Shown: positions 1-10,557, counted from the first letter of the stretch. The stretch: 64,000 bases of DNA from Streptomyces sp. SW4 (GCA_003248315.1 QKWM01000004.1:2232001-2296000); one strand, 5' to 3'. Numbers and translations are program-made. The notes: generated from the sequence alone by a model not told the origin.

Positions 1-475
1 CGCGACGCCATCGGTGTCCCGTGTACTACGCCATGTACCGCGAGGGGGAGATCGAGGTCGTCTGCGTCTCGGACACCCCGGGGAACCCGGCGGTCGAGGA
101 GTGGGCCGACTTCCGCGAGACCGGACACGCGCACGCCATCGGGCAGTGTCTGCTGTCCCAGCTGGACGAAGAGGCCCGACGGGACCACCTCGACCGCTAC
201 CCCGTGCAGCCCGTCACGCCGTACACGGTGCGTGACGGCCGTCTGCTGCTGCGCCGGCTTGACGGCATGCGGCGCATGGATCCGGTCGTCGAACATCAGG
301 AGTACGCCCTCGGCACCGTGTGCGCCGCGATCCCATCACGGTCGGCACCACGGCCGCGACGATGGCGATCTCCCTGCCCGTTCACCAGGCCGACCGCCTG
401 CTGCCCGCGGCGCTGAAGCTGCAGGACGAGGTGGGGCGGCTCATCGGGTCACTGGCGATCTCTATCAGTATCTGA
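1..475 (+). CDS. ssgR: IclR-family regulator, C-terminal part, probably SsgR
   Basis: The gene begins left of the window, so its helix-turn-helix is not seen. What remains is the IclR effector-binding domain, with HAHAIGQCLLSQLDEEAR and later EYALGTVCAAIP followed by ITVGTTAATMAISLP, ending at TGA 473-475. The two halves lie in different frames. One missing C in the run near 332 explains this, and another C is probably missing near 18-20. In Streptomyces the IclR-type gene directly upstream of ssgA is ssgR, whose product is needed for ssgA transcription at sporulation. The ssgR name rests on this neighbour. Family membership is clear from the sequence. Confidence 0.85.
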
Positions 476-590
476 AAACTCACTCCTTGTGATCTGGTGT
501 GTACGTTCAGCAAGATGCCACCAGTATCAGAGGTTTGATTCCCAGCAGTTTTGATTCCCGGCCAGTCGACGGCGAATGACGGGGTAGGCG

Positions 591-1028
591 ATGCGCGAGT
601 CCGTACAGGCAGAGGTCATGATGAGCTTTCTCGTGTCCGAGGAGCTCTCCTTCCGCATCCCGGTGGAGCTGCGGTACGAGACCTGTGATCCCTATGCCGT
701 GCGGCTGACGTTCCATCTGCCCGGTGATGCCCCGGTGACCTGGGCCTTCGGCCGGGAGTTGCTGATCGACGGGGTGGGGCGGCCGTGCGGGGACGGTGAC
801 GTGCGCATCGCACCCGTCGACCCCGAGCCGTTGGCCGAGGTGCTGATCCGTCTTCAGGTCGGCGCCGACCAGGCGCTGTTCCGCTCCTCGGCGGCCCCGT
901 TGGTGGCCTTCCTCGACCGCACCGACAAGCTGGTGCCGCTGGGGCAGGAGGCGGCGCTCGCCGATTTCGACGCCCATCTCGACGAGGCCCTGGACCGCAT
1001 CCTGGCCGAGGAACAGAGCGCCGGCTGA
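591..1028 (+). CDS. ssgA: SsgA, sporulation-specific cell division activator
   Basis: A 145-residue SsgA-like protein (SALP) that starts MRESVQAEVMMSFLVSEE and ends ILAEEQSAG. The conserved core RIPVELRYETCDPYAVRLTF and FLDRTDKLVPLGQEA match SsgA itself better than the other SALPs. SsgA acts in the cytoplasm at future septum and branching sites. With SsgB it controls where FtsZ assembles during sporulation septation. The frame is unbroken. The 115-base gap upstream should hold the SsgR-dependent promoter, but I cannot place the promoter boxes. A strong inverted repeat directly follows the stop. Confidence 0.96.
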   Translation: MRESVQAEVMMSFLVSEELSFRIPVELRYETCDPYAVRLTFHLPGDAPVTWAFGRELLIDGVGRPCGDGDVRIAPVDPEPLAEVLIRLQVGADQALFRSSAAPLVAFLDRTDKLVPLGQEAALADFDAHLDEALDRILAEEQSAG

Positions 1029-1065
1029 AGCGTTACGGCAGCCGTACGACGGTGCCGTAACGCTT
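1028..1065. terminator. Inverted-repeat terminator between ssgA and the convergent YibE/F-like gene
   Basis: The arms AAGCGTTACGGCA (1028-1040) and TGCCGTAACGCTT (1053-1065) pair perfectly over 13 bp around a 12-base loop. The structure begins inside the ssgA stop region and faces a convergent gene ending at 1156, so it can serve both transcripts. There is no clear T-run, as is normal for Streptomyces. Confidence 0.75.
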
Positions 1066-1155
1066 CACCGACAGGCGGGGCCTCACCGGGCGGCGGCGTC
1101 TTCACCGCGCGGACCCTTCACCGGGGTGACCCTTCTCGGGGTCGCCCCCGGGGTG

Positions 1156-2597
1156 TCAGCGCTTGCGGCGGCGGCCGCGTCCACCGCGCGCCGGCGCCGC
1201 TCCTGCGCGGGCCGCCGACGCCTCGGGTCCGGGACGGTCGGCCGAGACCACCAGCGCCGCCAGTGCCGTGGTGACCGGCACGGACGCCACCAGGCCGATC
1301 GAACCGACCAGCGTGCGCACGATCTCCTCCGCGACCAGCTCGCTGTTGGCGACCGTCCCGACGCCGCTCTGCGCGATGGAGAACAGCAGCAGCAGCGGCA
1401 GGGCCGCACCGGCGTAGGCGAGGACGAGGGTGTTGACGACGGACGCGATGTGGTCGCGTCCGATGCGGATGCCCGCGCGGTACAGCCCGCGCCAGCCCAT
1501 CGTCGGGTTGGCGTCGTGCAGCTCCCAGACCGCCGACGTCTGGGTGACCGTCACGTCGTCCAGGACACCGAGCGAGCCGATGATGACGCCCGCGAGGAGC
1601 AGGCCGCTCATGTCGATCCCGGGTACAGCCCGTGGATCAGCCCGGTGTTGTCGTCCGTGTTGCCGGTCAGCGCCGCCCAGCCGATGAACAGCGACCCCAG
1701 GACGCCGATCAGCAGCAGCGAGATCAGCGTGCCGAGCACAGCGACCGAGGTGCGGGCCGACAGCCCGTGGCAGAGGTACAGCGCCATCAGCATGATGGCG
1801 CTCGCCCCGATCACCGCCACGACCAGCGGGTTCGAGCCCTGCAGGATCGCGGGAGGATGAAGAAGTTCAGCACCAGGAAGCTGATGGCCAGTGAGATCAG
1901 GGCCATGAGGCCCGCAGCCGGCCGACGATCACGACGGCCACCGCGAAGATCCCGGCGAGCAGGGCCAGCGGCACCCGGCGGTTGACGTCGGCCACCGAGT
2001 ACTGCAGGTCCCTGGGGGCGGACGGCTCGTAGGCGACCACGACCTTCTGGCCCTCGTGCAGCTGCCGCGACTGGTCGGGCTGGACGATCTCGGTGAACGT
2101 GCGGCCCTTGTCCTTGCCGGTGTCGACCCGGATCGTCGCCCGGTCGCAGGTGCCGTTCTGCTGCTGCACGGCCGAGGAGCCCTCCGCCGTGGAGGTGTCG
2201 CCGGTCGGCGGTACGCCCGAGGCGTTGACGTCCTTGCAGTCGACCTCGGCCACCTCGGTGACCGTGGCCTGCTGGGTCTGCCGGTCGAAGCCGACGCCGG
2301 TGCGTTCGTGGGGCGGTGCCCCGCCGGGCCACAGCACCGCCAGCCCCACGACCACCGCCGCGGCGAACGGGATGAGGATCGCGGCGATCACCTTGCGCAG
2401 ATGCCGGGAGACCGGGGTCGCGGGCCCGTGGCTGTGACTGTGCCCGTGCCTGTGCGCGGGGCCGGGGCCGGCTCCGGATCCGCGCACGGGCACGGAGCCG
2501 TGCCCGGACCCGTGTCCGTGCCCGGAGCCATGTCCGTGTCCATGCCCGTGCCCGGGGCCGTCGGGCGGCGGGGAGGGGGATGCTGCGATGTGGTCAC
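1156..2597 (-). CDS. YibE/F-like multipass membrane protein with a His-rich N-terminus
   Basis: The repaired protein is about 481 residues. It starts at GTG 2597 (VTTSQHP) and continues with a Gly/His tract containing GHGHGHGHGSGHGHGS and later HRHGHSHSHGPAT. A first membrane helix (VIAAILIPFAAAVVVGLAVLW) and an extracytoplasmic domain follow, then at least seven hydrophobic segments including GLLLAGVIIGSLGVLDDVTV, and it ends RGRRRKR. This matches the YibE/F family of membrane proteins of unknown transport role. Four single-base deletions near 2575, 1912, 1850 and 1618, each in a G/C run, split the frame. The His tract suggests metal binding on the cytoplasmic side, which is inference. It is convergent with ssgA. 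Confidence 0.8.
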
Positions 2598-2675
2598 CGA
2601 CCGATCATCGCAAGAACCGACGGGGCCCCTGTTCAGCACGCCCGGATTGACGCTAGCGTGGGGGCACCTTTGTAC

Positions 2676-2845
2676 ACGCGGGAGCTCGGAGCACCGGGCT
2701 GAGAGGGCGCTGACCTCCGTCCCAGCGATGTTTCACATGAAACATCACCGAAGCCGGGTGATGTTTCACACGGAACGTCGGAGGACGGATACCGCTGCGT
2801 CGACCGCCGAACCTGTTACCGGGTAATGCCGGCGTAGGGAGTAGG
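2676..2845 (+). promoter_or_regulatory. TPP riboswitch (THI element) of thiC
   Basis: The leader carries the conserved TPP aptamer parts: GGGCTGAGAGGG near 2696, then GAACCTGTTACCGGGTAATG at about 2809-2828 and GCCGGCGTAGGGAGTAGG. Only a few bases separate the aptamer from the thiC ATG at 2850, and the GGGAG near the end is also the likely ribosome site. This suggests control of translation start. The variable P3a arm is long: TGAAACATCACC (2738-2749) pairs perfectly with GGTGATGTTTCA (2757-2768). That arm overlaps a one-mismatch parS sequence at 2730-2743. Confidence 0.93.
2730..2743. promoter_or_regulatory. parS-like site inside the thiC riboswitch
   Basis: GTTTCACATGAAAC differs by one base from the Streptomyces ParB-binding consensus GTTTCACGTGAAAC. 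A weaker relative, GTTTCACACGGAAC (three mismatches), lies at 2763-2776. Together the two half-sites build the P3a stem of the riboswitch, so the similarity may be partly structural. Confidence 0.5.
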
Positions 2846-2849
2846 TCTC

Positions 2850-4654
2850 ATGACCATCAAGGACGCACGCACGCCTGCCTCCACGCAGAACGAGCAGACC
2901 TCTGCCGCGCAGACGTCTGCCGGCGGTGAGGCCGGGAAGTCCATCGGCTGGCACAAGGCGTACATCGAGGGCTCACGCCCCGACCTGCGAGTGCCGGTCC
3001 GTCAGGTGCATCTCACCAACGGGCAGTCGGTCACGCTGTACGACACATCCGGCCCGTACACCGATCCACTCGTCGAGACCGACGTCCGCAGGGGCCTGCC
3101 GCCGCTGCGGGAGAACTGGATCATCGCCCGCGGCGACACCGAGGAGTACGCGGGCCGGCCCGTCCGTCCGAGGACGACGGGATCAAGCACACATCGCCGC
3201 GCGGCGGCCTGCGCAACCTCGACGCGGTCTTCCCCGGACGGCCGCGCCAGCCCCGGCGGGCCGGGCCGGGCAGGCCGTCACCCAGCTCGCGTACGCGCGC
3301 CGGGCGAGATCACGCCCGAGATGGAGTACGTGGCCATCCGGGAGAACGTCTCCCCGGAGGTCGTGCGGGAGGAGATCGCGGCCGGGCGGGCGGTGCTGCC
3401 CGCCAACGTCAACCACCCCGAGATCGAGCCGATGATCATCGGCAAGCGGTTCCTGGTGAAGGTCAACGCCAACATCGGCAACTCGGCCGTCACCTCCTCC
3501 ATCGAGGAGGAGGTCGAGAAGATGACCTGGGCGACCCGCTGGGGCGCCGACACGGTCATGGACCTGTCCACCGGGCGCAACATCCACACCACCCGCGAGT
3601 GGGTGCTGCGCAACTCCCCGTGCCCATCGGCACCGTGCCGCTCTATCAGGCCCTGGAGAAGGTCGACGGCAAGGCCGAGGAGCTGACCTGGGAGATCTAC
3701 AAGGACACCGTCATCGAGCAGGCCGAGCAGGGCGTGGACTACATGACCGTCCACGCGGGCGTGCGCCTGCCGTACGTGCCGCTCACCGCGAACCGCAAGA
3801 CCGGCATCGTCTCGCGCGGCGGCTCGATCATGGCGGCGTGGTGCCTGGCCCACCACAAGGAGTCGTTCCTCTACGAGAACTTCGAGGAGCTCTGCGAGAT
3901 CCTCGCGGCCTACGACGTGACGTACTCGCTCGGCGACGGCCTCCGGCCGGGGTCGATCGCGGACGCCAACGACCGGGCGCAGTTCGCCGAGTTGGAGACG
4001 CTCGGGGAACTCAACCGGATCGCGAAGCGTTTCAACGTGCAGACCATGATCGAGGGCCCGGGCCATGTCCCGATGCACAAGATCAAGGAGAACATCGACC
4101 TTCAGCAGGAGATCTGTGAGGAAGCACCGTTCTATACGCTCGGCCCGCTGACCACGGACATCGCCCCGGCGTACGACCACATCACGTCCGGCATCGGCGC
4201 CGCGATGATCGCCTGGTGGGGCACGGCCATGCTCTGCTACGTCACGCCCAAGGAGCACCTGGGCCTGCCCAACCGTGACGACGTCAAGACCGGCGTCATC
4301 ACCTACAAGATCGCCGCCCACGCGGCCGACCTCGCCAAGGGGCACCCCGGCGCGCAGGAGTGGGACGACGCCCTGTCCGACGCCCGCTTCGAGTTCCGGT
4401 GGGAGGACCAGTTCAACCTGGCCCTCGACCCGGACACGGCCCGGGAGTTCCACGACGAGACACTGCCCGCCGAGCCCGCCAAGACGGCACACTTCTGCTC
4501 GATGTGCGGGCCGAAGTTCTGCTCGATGAAGATCTCGCAGGACATCCGCCGCGAGCACGGCAGCAGCCAGGCCGAGATCGAGGAGGGCATGGCCCAGAAG
4601 TCGAAGGAGTTCGCCGCCGCGGGGAACCGCGTGTACCTCCCCATGGCGGACTGA
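2850..4654 (+). CDS. thiC: Phosphomethylpyrimidine synthase ThiC
   Basis: ThiC is a radical SAM enzyme that turns aminoimidazole ribotide into the HMP phosphate half of thiamine. Visible marks are ARGDTEEYAGRPVRP, TPEMEYVAIRENVSPEVVREE, ANVNHPEIEPMIIG, GNSAVTSSIEEEVEKMTWAT and the C-terminal cluster motif CSMCGPKFCSM. The frame is broken four times, near 3168, 3256, 3301 and 3618. The first three losses add up to three bases, so the original frame returns before the last one. Adding four bases gives about 602 residues, the normal size. Expression is controlled by the TPP riboswitch just upstream. The breaks look like sequencing errors, because an essential-type gene with perfect motifs continues on both sides. 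Confidence 0.97.
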
Positions 4655-4761
4655 GTCACCGTTCCCGTCACCGCCCGGGCGCCCCTGCACGCGGGGGCGT
4701 CCGGCCGGTGGCGCCCGACGGGGACGCCAGATGGGGGCGCCCGACGAAGGGACGCCCGGGT

Positions 4762-4852
4762 GGTTCGGGCACAGGGCCCCGGCTGGGTCCGCGGGACACA
4801 GGGCCCGAATGGGTCCGGGACACAGGGCCCCGGGTGGGCCGGAGACGGGAGC
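4762..4852. repeat. Degenerate tandem repeat, about 25-bp unit, three copies
   Basis: The core GGGACACAGGGCCCCGGGTG recurs, with ACAGGG starting at 4771, 4798 and 4822, and GGGTCC or GGGCC after each. The array fills the gap between the convergent 3' ends of thiC and the next minus-strand gene. Confidence 0.7.
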
Positions 4853-4865
4853 CCGGACGGGCGTG

Positions 4866-5743
4866 TCAGCGGTGCTCCGGGCGGTGTTCCGGGCCTCCGA
4901 AGTCCGGGCTGGTGTAGTCCGGGCTCGAGTAGCGCGGACGGTGCCCGGCGACGGAGCCCTCCTCGGGCTGCTGAACCCGGGACGGTCGTATCCGAGCTGG
5001 GGCATCCGGCCGGCCGGCGCGTGCGGCGCCGTACGGTGCGCGACGCCCGCCGTGCTCGGGTCGGCGAGCGCCTCCCGCAGGAACGGCACGATGCCGCGTT
5101 CCAGCAGCGCCTCGCGCCACGCTTCCCTGGCCCGGGTCAGTTCGCCGTCGCGTGCGTCGTAGCTCCCGGCCTCGGCCGAGGGCCGGTTGCGCAGGGCGGT
5201 GAGCAGCAGGCCGACCGCGGCGACGAGGATCGCGACGGCGGTCACGGCGCCGAAGACCCACCCCGTGGTGAGCATGGTCCGGGCGAAGGCCTGCCCGGGG
5301 TCGAGCATCTTCAGCACATACCCGACGAGCAGGAAGATCGCCGCGGCCGTGCCGGCGAGGACCGGTGCCAGGACGGCGACGATGGCGATGGCGCCGGCGC
5401 CAGCCGCCTCGGCGACCTCGCCCATGGTGGTCGCGAGCCCGACCGCGCCGGTGCCCGGTTCGTCGGAGCCGGACTCGCGCGCGGACGGCGCGGGGCCGGT
5501 CGGCGCCGGGTGCCGCAGTTCCTCGCGGACCTTGACGTAGTGCTGGTACTCGGTCGCGGCCGCCGCGGTGATGAGCGCGGTGGCGCCCAGCGCCATGGTG
5601 CGCAGTTGTTCGGGGTTCAGCCGCTGACCGACGGCGGCCAGTTCCGGGCGGTGTGGTGCGGAGCGCAGCGCTTCGTTGAGGATCCGCTCGTACTCTTGAC
5701 GGTCCTCGCTCAACAATTGCTGCGGAACGCTGTTCATGTGCAT
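4866..5743 (-). CDS. Membrane protein of unknown function
   Basis: About 292 residues after repair of one missing base near 4972. The N-terminal half is soluble and partly helical (LLSEDRQEYERILNEALRSA). Two long hydrophobic stretches follow, AIAIVAVLAPVLAGTAAAIF with its continuation and TTGWVFGAVTAVAILVAAVG, then a charged helix and a Ser/Pro/Tyr-rich tail (RYSSPDYTSPDFGGPEHRP). I recognise no family and no catalytic motif. Either ATG, at 5743 or 5737, could be the start. The gene stands alone, convergent with thiC. Confidence 0.75.
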
Positions 5744-5924
5744 CCCCGATGCTCCGTAGGGCTTGGGGCTCGCATGCCAACGAGCCGTCGGGCAGAAACG
5801 GAGGGGAGCCTGCTACGGATAGACCGATGGTAGAGCGGTGACGGCAGGCGGTGACAGGGGGTTTCCAGAAATTGGGTGCCTGCCTGTACGGACGAGGACG
5901 GCCCGCGGGCGGTCCGGTGAACGC

Positions 5925-7049
5925 TCAGGCGTCCAGCGGCAGTTGCTGGACCAGCAGTTTTCCGGCCATGGTCACGCCGCCGTCCATCGCGATGGCGAGT
6001 CCGTCGGCGTAGACGTGCGGTCCCTCGACCGCGGGGCGGCTCTCCTCCTCGCCGTCCTCGGAGCCGACCTCGCCCAGCAGGTACGGGATCGGGCTGTGGC
6101 CGTGAACGATGCGCGTGCCGCCGTACGTGTCCAGCAGCGAGCGCACGGCGTCGGCGCCGCCCTCGTCCCGGAAGGAGAAGCGCTTGGTGAACTTGCGGAA
6201 CAGGTCCCAGCACTCGTCGGCGTCGTTGCGCGTGAGCGTCTCGCGGACGGTGTCGTTCACCTCTTCGATGGAGCGGCCGTAGTCGAGGTAGGCGGTGGTG
6301 TCGGAGTGCACCAGGAGGTGCCCGTCGACCTCCTCGAGGGCGTCGAGCCGCGCCATCCACTGCAGGTGGTGGTCCTGGAGACGGTCCATGTCGGTCTTCT
6401 GGCCGCCGTTGAGGAGCCAGGCCGCCTGGAAGGTGGCGGTGCCCGCACCGGAGTTGACGGGCGTGTCGCCGAACCGCTTCGCGCCGATCAGCAGCAGCTC
6501 GTGGTTGCCCATCAGGGCCTTGCAGTAGCCGCCCGCCGCGGCGGCCTCGGCGGACAGCCGCATCACCAGGTCGATGACGCCGATGCCGTCCGGGCCGCGG
6601 TCGGTGAAGTCGCCGAGGAACCACAGCCGGGTGGTGCCGGCGCACCAGTGCCCGGCCGCGTCGATCAGGCCCTTCTCCTGGAGGGCGGCGACCAGCTCGT
6701 CGAGGTAGCCGTGGACGTCGCCGACGACGTACAGCGGGCCCTGGCCCGTCGCGGGCTGGGCGGCGGGCGCCGGCAGGGGGTCGACGGTGACCTGCACCGT
6801 GTCACCGCGGTTGATGACGGGCAGGTCGCGCTCGGTGGGCGTGTACCCCTCCGGGTAGGCCTCCTGGTGGGGCGGTGCGACGTCGCCGGGATGCGGCGGT
6901 GCGACATCGCCGGGATGCGGCGGTGCGGCCTGACCGGGGTGGGCGCTGTGGCCGTACGGACCGGTCTCGTGGACGTACGCGGGCACCCGGAAGTCGCGCA
7001 GTGTCGCCGTCCGCTCCACCTCGGGTCCCTGACCGGCCCCCTGAGTCAT
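5925..7049 (-). CDS. Calcineurin-like metallophosphoesterase
   Basis: All metallophosphoesterase metal-binding motifs are present in order: GDVHG, GDFTDRGPDG, GNHE, a His in LLVHSDTT, and VHGHSPIPY. The substrate cannot be read from sequence. The family includes PPP-type protein phosphatases and dinucleotide polyphosphatases. The start MTQGAG at 7049 is chosen because GGAGGGG lies 3-5 bases upstream. An in-frame ATG at 7064 is possible. The N-terminal about 70 residues are low complexity with His/Pro repeats (PPHPGDVA twice) that come from an 18-bp DNA duplication. The frame is intact at about 374 residues. Confidence 0.9.
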   Translation of the reverse strand: MTQGAGQGPEVERTATLRDFRVPAYVHETGPYGHSAHPGQAAPPHPGDVAPPHPGDVAPPHQEAYPEGYTPTERDLPVINRGDTVQVTVDPLPAPAAQPATGQGPLYVVGDVHGYLDELVAALQEKGLIDAAGHWCAGTTRLWFLGDFTDRGPDGIGVIDLVMRLSAEAAAAGGYCKALMGNHELLLIGAKRFGDTPVNSGAGTATFQAAWLLNGGQKTDMDRLQDHHLQWMARLDALEEVDGHLLVHSDTTAYLDYGRSIEEVNDTVRETLTRNDADECWDLFRKFTKRFSFRDEGGADAVRSLLDTYGGTRIVHGHSPIPYLLGEVGSEDGEEESRPAVEGPHVYADGLAIAMDGGVTMAGKLLVQQLPLDA

Positions 7050-7376
7050 CGACCCCTCCACCATCGCGCCGCATCTGCACCGCTTCGGACTGCCTGGTCG
7101 CAGCGGCCCGCGGTGTCGTGGGCCCATCATAGGAATGCGGATCGCGCTGTGTGATGACCCAGGGGTGGTGAATCAGCGCGGGACTCCGCCGCAGCGCGGC
7201 TTTCGCCCCGTTCGGTCCCGGCTTCGTCCCATGCCAGGGACCGGTCACGCGCCCCGTTGCCCACGGAGGCGACCGCTTCCGTCGTCCGTTCGCGTCCGTC
7301 CGGCGCCCGGCGCGTCCCGAGCGCCCGGCGCCTCCCCGCGCGCCGTCCGGCACGTGCCGGACGGTCGCGTTCCTCC

Positions 7377-7476
7377 GGTCACGTGGCGCGAGCCCTTGCC
7401 GGGGACCGGTCACGTGCCGCGAGCCCTGCCGGGGACCGGTCACGTGCCGCGAGCCCCTGCCGGGGACCGGTCACGT
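7377..7476. repeat. Intergenic tandem repeat, 30/31-bp unit, three full copies
   Basis: Units at 7377-7407, 7408-7437 and 7438-7468 all begin GGTCACGTG and end GCCGGGGACC, and a partial fourth begins at 7469. The junctions form ACCGGT palindromes and each unit carries CACGTG. The array lies directly 3' of the LacI-type gene and 5' of the phosphoesterase gene. The rest of the 7050-7485 gap shows nothing I can name. Confidence 0.85.
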
Positions 7477-7485
7477 GTCTCGCGC

Positions 7486-8598
7486 TCAGGTGCCTTCCGG
7501 CGACCGCGGCGGGCTGACCGTGGTGCGCGGCGGGCGGCGCTGCGAGGAGGTGCGCACGATCAGCTCGGTCGGTATCACCTGCTCGACCGGACGGCCCGAG
7601 TCCACGCCCTCGATGGCGTCGATGAGGAGCTGCACCACCGCCGTGCCGATGCGGCGCGGCTTCAGCGACAGGGTCGTGATGGGCGGCTCGGTGCTGGCGT
7701 ACACGGTGGACTCGCTGCAGCAGACCAGCAGCAGGTCGTCCGGGACCCGCAGTCCGTAGCGGCGGGCGGCGGCGAGCAGGTCGGTGCCGTTGGGGTCGAA
7801 CAGCCCGTAGACGGCGTCGGGCCGGTCGGGACGGGCGAGCAGCCGGTCGGCGGCGACGGCGCCGGCGCACGGGTCGTGCGCCGGGTAGGCCTCGTACACC
7901 GGGTCCTGGCCGACCCGGTCGCACCAGCGCAGGTACGCCGTGGTCGACAGATGGGTGTACGTGTCGGTCGAGGTGCCGGTGAGCAGGCCGATGCGGCGGG
8001 CTCCGGCGTCGGCGAGATGGTCGAGGATGCCGAGTACGGCGGCCTCGTGGTCGTTGTCGACCCAGGCGGTGACCGGGAGCGCTCCCGCCGGACGGCCGTC
8101 GGAGACCACCGGTAAGCCCTGGCGGACCAGTTCGCTGACGACCGGGTCCTGGTCGGAGGGGTCGATGACGACCGTGCCGTCCAGGGCGACGTTGGACCAC
8201 ACGTCGTGGCGGGAGGTCGCCGGGAGGATGACGAGCGCGTACCCGCGGGCGAGCGCGGCCGAGGTGGCGGCGCGCGCCATCTCGGCGAAGTAGGCGAACT
8301 CGGTGAAGGTGAAAGGTTCATCCCCGTACGTCGTGACGGTCAGGCCGATGAGGCCCGACTTGCCGGTGCGGAGCGTACGGGCGGCGGCCGAGGGGCGGTA
8401 GCCCAGCCGGTCGGCGACCTCGCGGACATGGCGGCGGGTGGCGTCCGGGAGCCGGCCCTTGCCGTTGAGGGCGTCGGAGACGGTCGTGATGGAGACTCCG
8501 GCGGCGGCGGCAACGTCTCTGATGCCCGCCCGGCCCGGCCGGCTGCCTCGCCGTGAGGTTTCCGCGCGGCTCACCTGGTGCTTCCCTGCTGCTGTCAT
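7486..8598 (-). CDS. LacI-family transcriptional regulator
   Basis: A 370-residue protein with an N-terminal LacI helix-turn-helix (GIRDVAAAAGVSITTVSDAL) and hinge (RLGYRPSAAARTLRTGKSG), followed by a periplasmic-binding-type effector domain (LDGTVVIDPSDQDPVVSELV, DAVYGLFDPNGTDLLAAARR). The start MTAAGKHQ at 8598 is chosen because the helix-turn-helix then begins about 25 residues in, as is usual. The frame stays open further upstream to 8877, but that stretch has no family similarity. The ligand is unknown. A small dyad CTTGG-AAA-CCAAG at 8695-8707, just upstream, could be an operator, but this is weak. Confidence 0.92.
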   Translation of the reverse strand: MTAAGKHQVSRAETSRRGSRPGRAGIRDVAAAAGVSITTVSDALNGKGRLPDATRRHVREVADRLGYRPSAAARTLRTGKSGLIGLTVTTYGDEPFTFTEFAYFAEMARAATSAALARGYALVILPATSRHDVWSNVALDGTVVIDPSDQDPVVSELVRQGLPVVSDGRPAGALPVTAWVDNDHEAAVLGILDHLADAGARRIGLLTGTSTDTYTHLSTTAYLRWCDRVGQDPVYEAYPAHDPCAGAVAADRLLARPDRPDAVYGLFDPNGTDLLAAARRYGLRVPDDLLLVCCSESTVYASTEPPITTLSLKPRRIGTAVVQLLIDAIEGVDSGRPVEQVIPTELIVRTSSQRRPPRTTVSPPRSPEGT

Positions 8599-8950
8599 GG
8601 CGAGCCGATAGTAGGGCTCATGCAGCGGGGTAGGGCGGACGCATATGCACGCGTTGACAGGCACGTTTCTGCATGGTCGACAAGGGTCAACTTCCTTGGA
8701 AACCAAGCCAGTTGGCCCTTTGCATCCCAGTACGTGATGTGTTGGCGTCCGCAGGCCTGCCAAGGCTCCGATGTTGCGAAGAGGTCTCAACTCACCTTCA
8801 CGGGGGATGCGCGCCACGGCGCGAGCCACCGGCGCGTAGATATATGTGCGGCGCGCCCCCGGATCGTACGCCTTCATGCGCTGATGCCCTTGATGCCGGT
8901 GTGACCGATGGGGCGCGGTGCCTCTCCGCGGCCGGAGATTCCACGGGGCC

Positions 8951-9025
8951 GAAGGACCTGTACGAGGACCTGCTGCGAGGACCTGTAAGAGGACCTGCTG
9001 CGAGGACCTGTACGAGGACCTATAC
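8951..9025. repeat. Tandem repeat of a 12/13-bp unit upstream of the aminotransferase
   Basis: Six copies of GAGGACCTGTAC or GAGGACCTGCTGC follow each other without gaps from 8951 to 9025. Each carries a GAGG core that resembles a ribosome site. The array ends about 40 bases before the first possible start codon of the aminotransferase gene. The rest of the 8599-9093 gap should hold the divergent promoters, but no clear boxes can be named. Confidence 0.85.
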
Positions 9026-9093
9026 GCAGGGGCGTCGAATCCTCATAAGGTGAGGAGTATTCGATGCCGGTGGTGGTCACGAGGAGGACTGCG

Positions 9094-10173
<1,080 letters not shown>

Positions 10174-10252
10174 CGGCCGGGGCGCTGCCGGCGCCGGTGC
10201 GTGTGGCTGCTGACCGGGCATCGGTGCGCAGGGCTCCGGAGCGTCAGAGGAT

Positions 10253-10430
10253 GTCGACGCTTGGGTTGCCGGCGCGTGCGGCTGTCGGATGCTGTCGATG
10301 CTTCGGTTGCCGGCGCGTGTGATCGTCGGGCTGTCGATGCTTCGGGCGCCGGTGCGTGTGATCGTCGGGTGCTGTCGACGCGACGGGCGCCGGCACATTG
10401 TGATCGTCGGGGATCGTCGACGCCGGGTGC
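10253..10430. repeat. Degenerate tandem repeat, about 39-42-bp unit, four to five copies
   Basis: GTCGAYGC starts recur at 10253, 10294, 10333, 10374 and 10416. Each is followed by a GGGCGCCGG-type segment and then GTGATCGTCGGG or a variant. The array occupies the convergent gap between the aminotransferase and the cyclophilin-fold gene. The rest of 10174-10557 shows nothing else I can name. Confidence 0.8.
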
Positions 10431-10557
10431 TCGCTCCTGGCGGGGGCTGCCGGCGTCGGTCCGTCCGGCCTGGTGGGCGCGGTGCCGACTGCCGTCGCGG
10501 ACCGGGTTTCGGTGCCACGGCGATGGGGGTGCCCGCTCTCTCGGGCCCCTCGGTGCG

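Noticed and set aside
1..475. Mobile-element cargo at the left edge
   Set aside because: The partial gene is an IclR-type regulator directly before ssgA, which is the standard core arrangement in Streptomyces.
3278..5743. One 821-residue minus-strand reading frame joining the membrane-protein gene to the strand opposite thiC
   Set aside because: Only its first part is a real gene. The rest runs antisense through thiC motifs and is a GC-bias shadow made possible by a lost stop at a missing base.
8599..8877. N-terminal extension of the LacI-type regulator to 8877
   Set aside because: The extra 93 residues have no family similarity and would cover the divergent promoter region. The DNA-binding domain begins properly from 8598.
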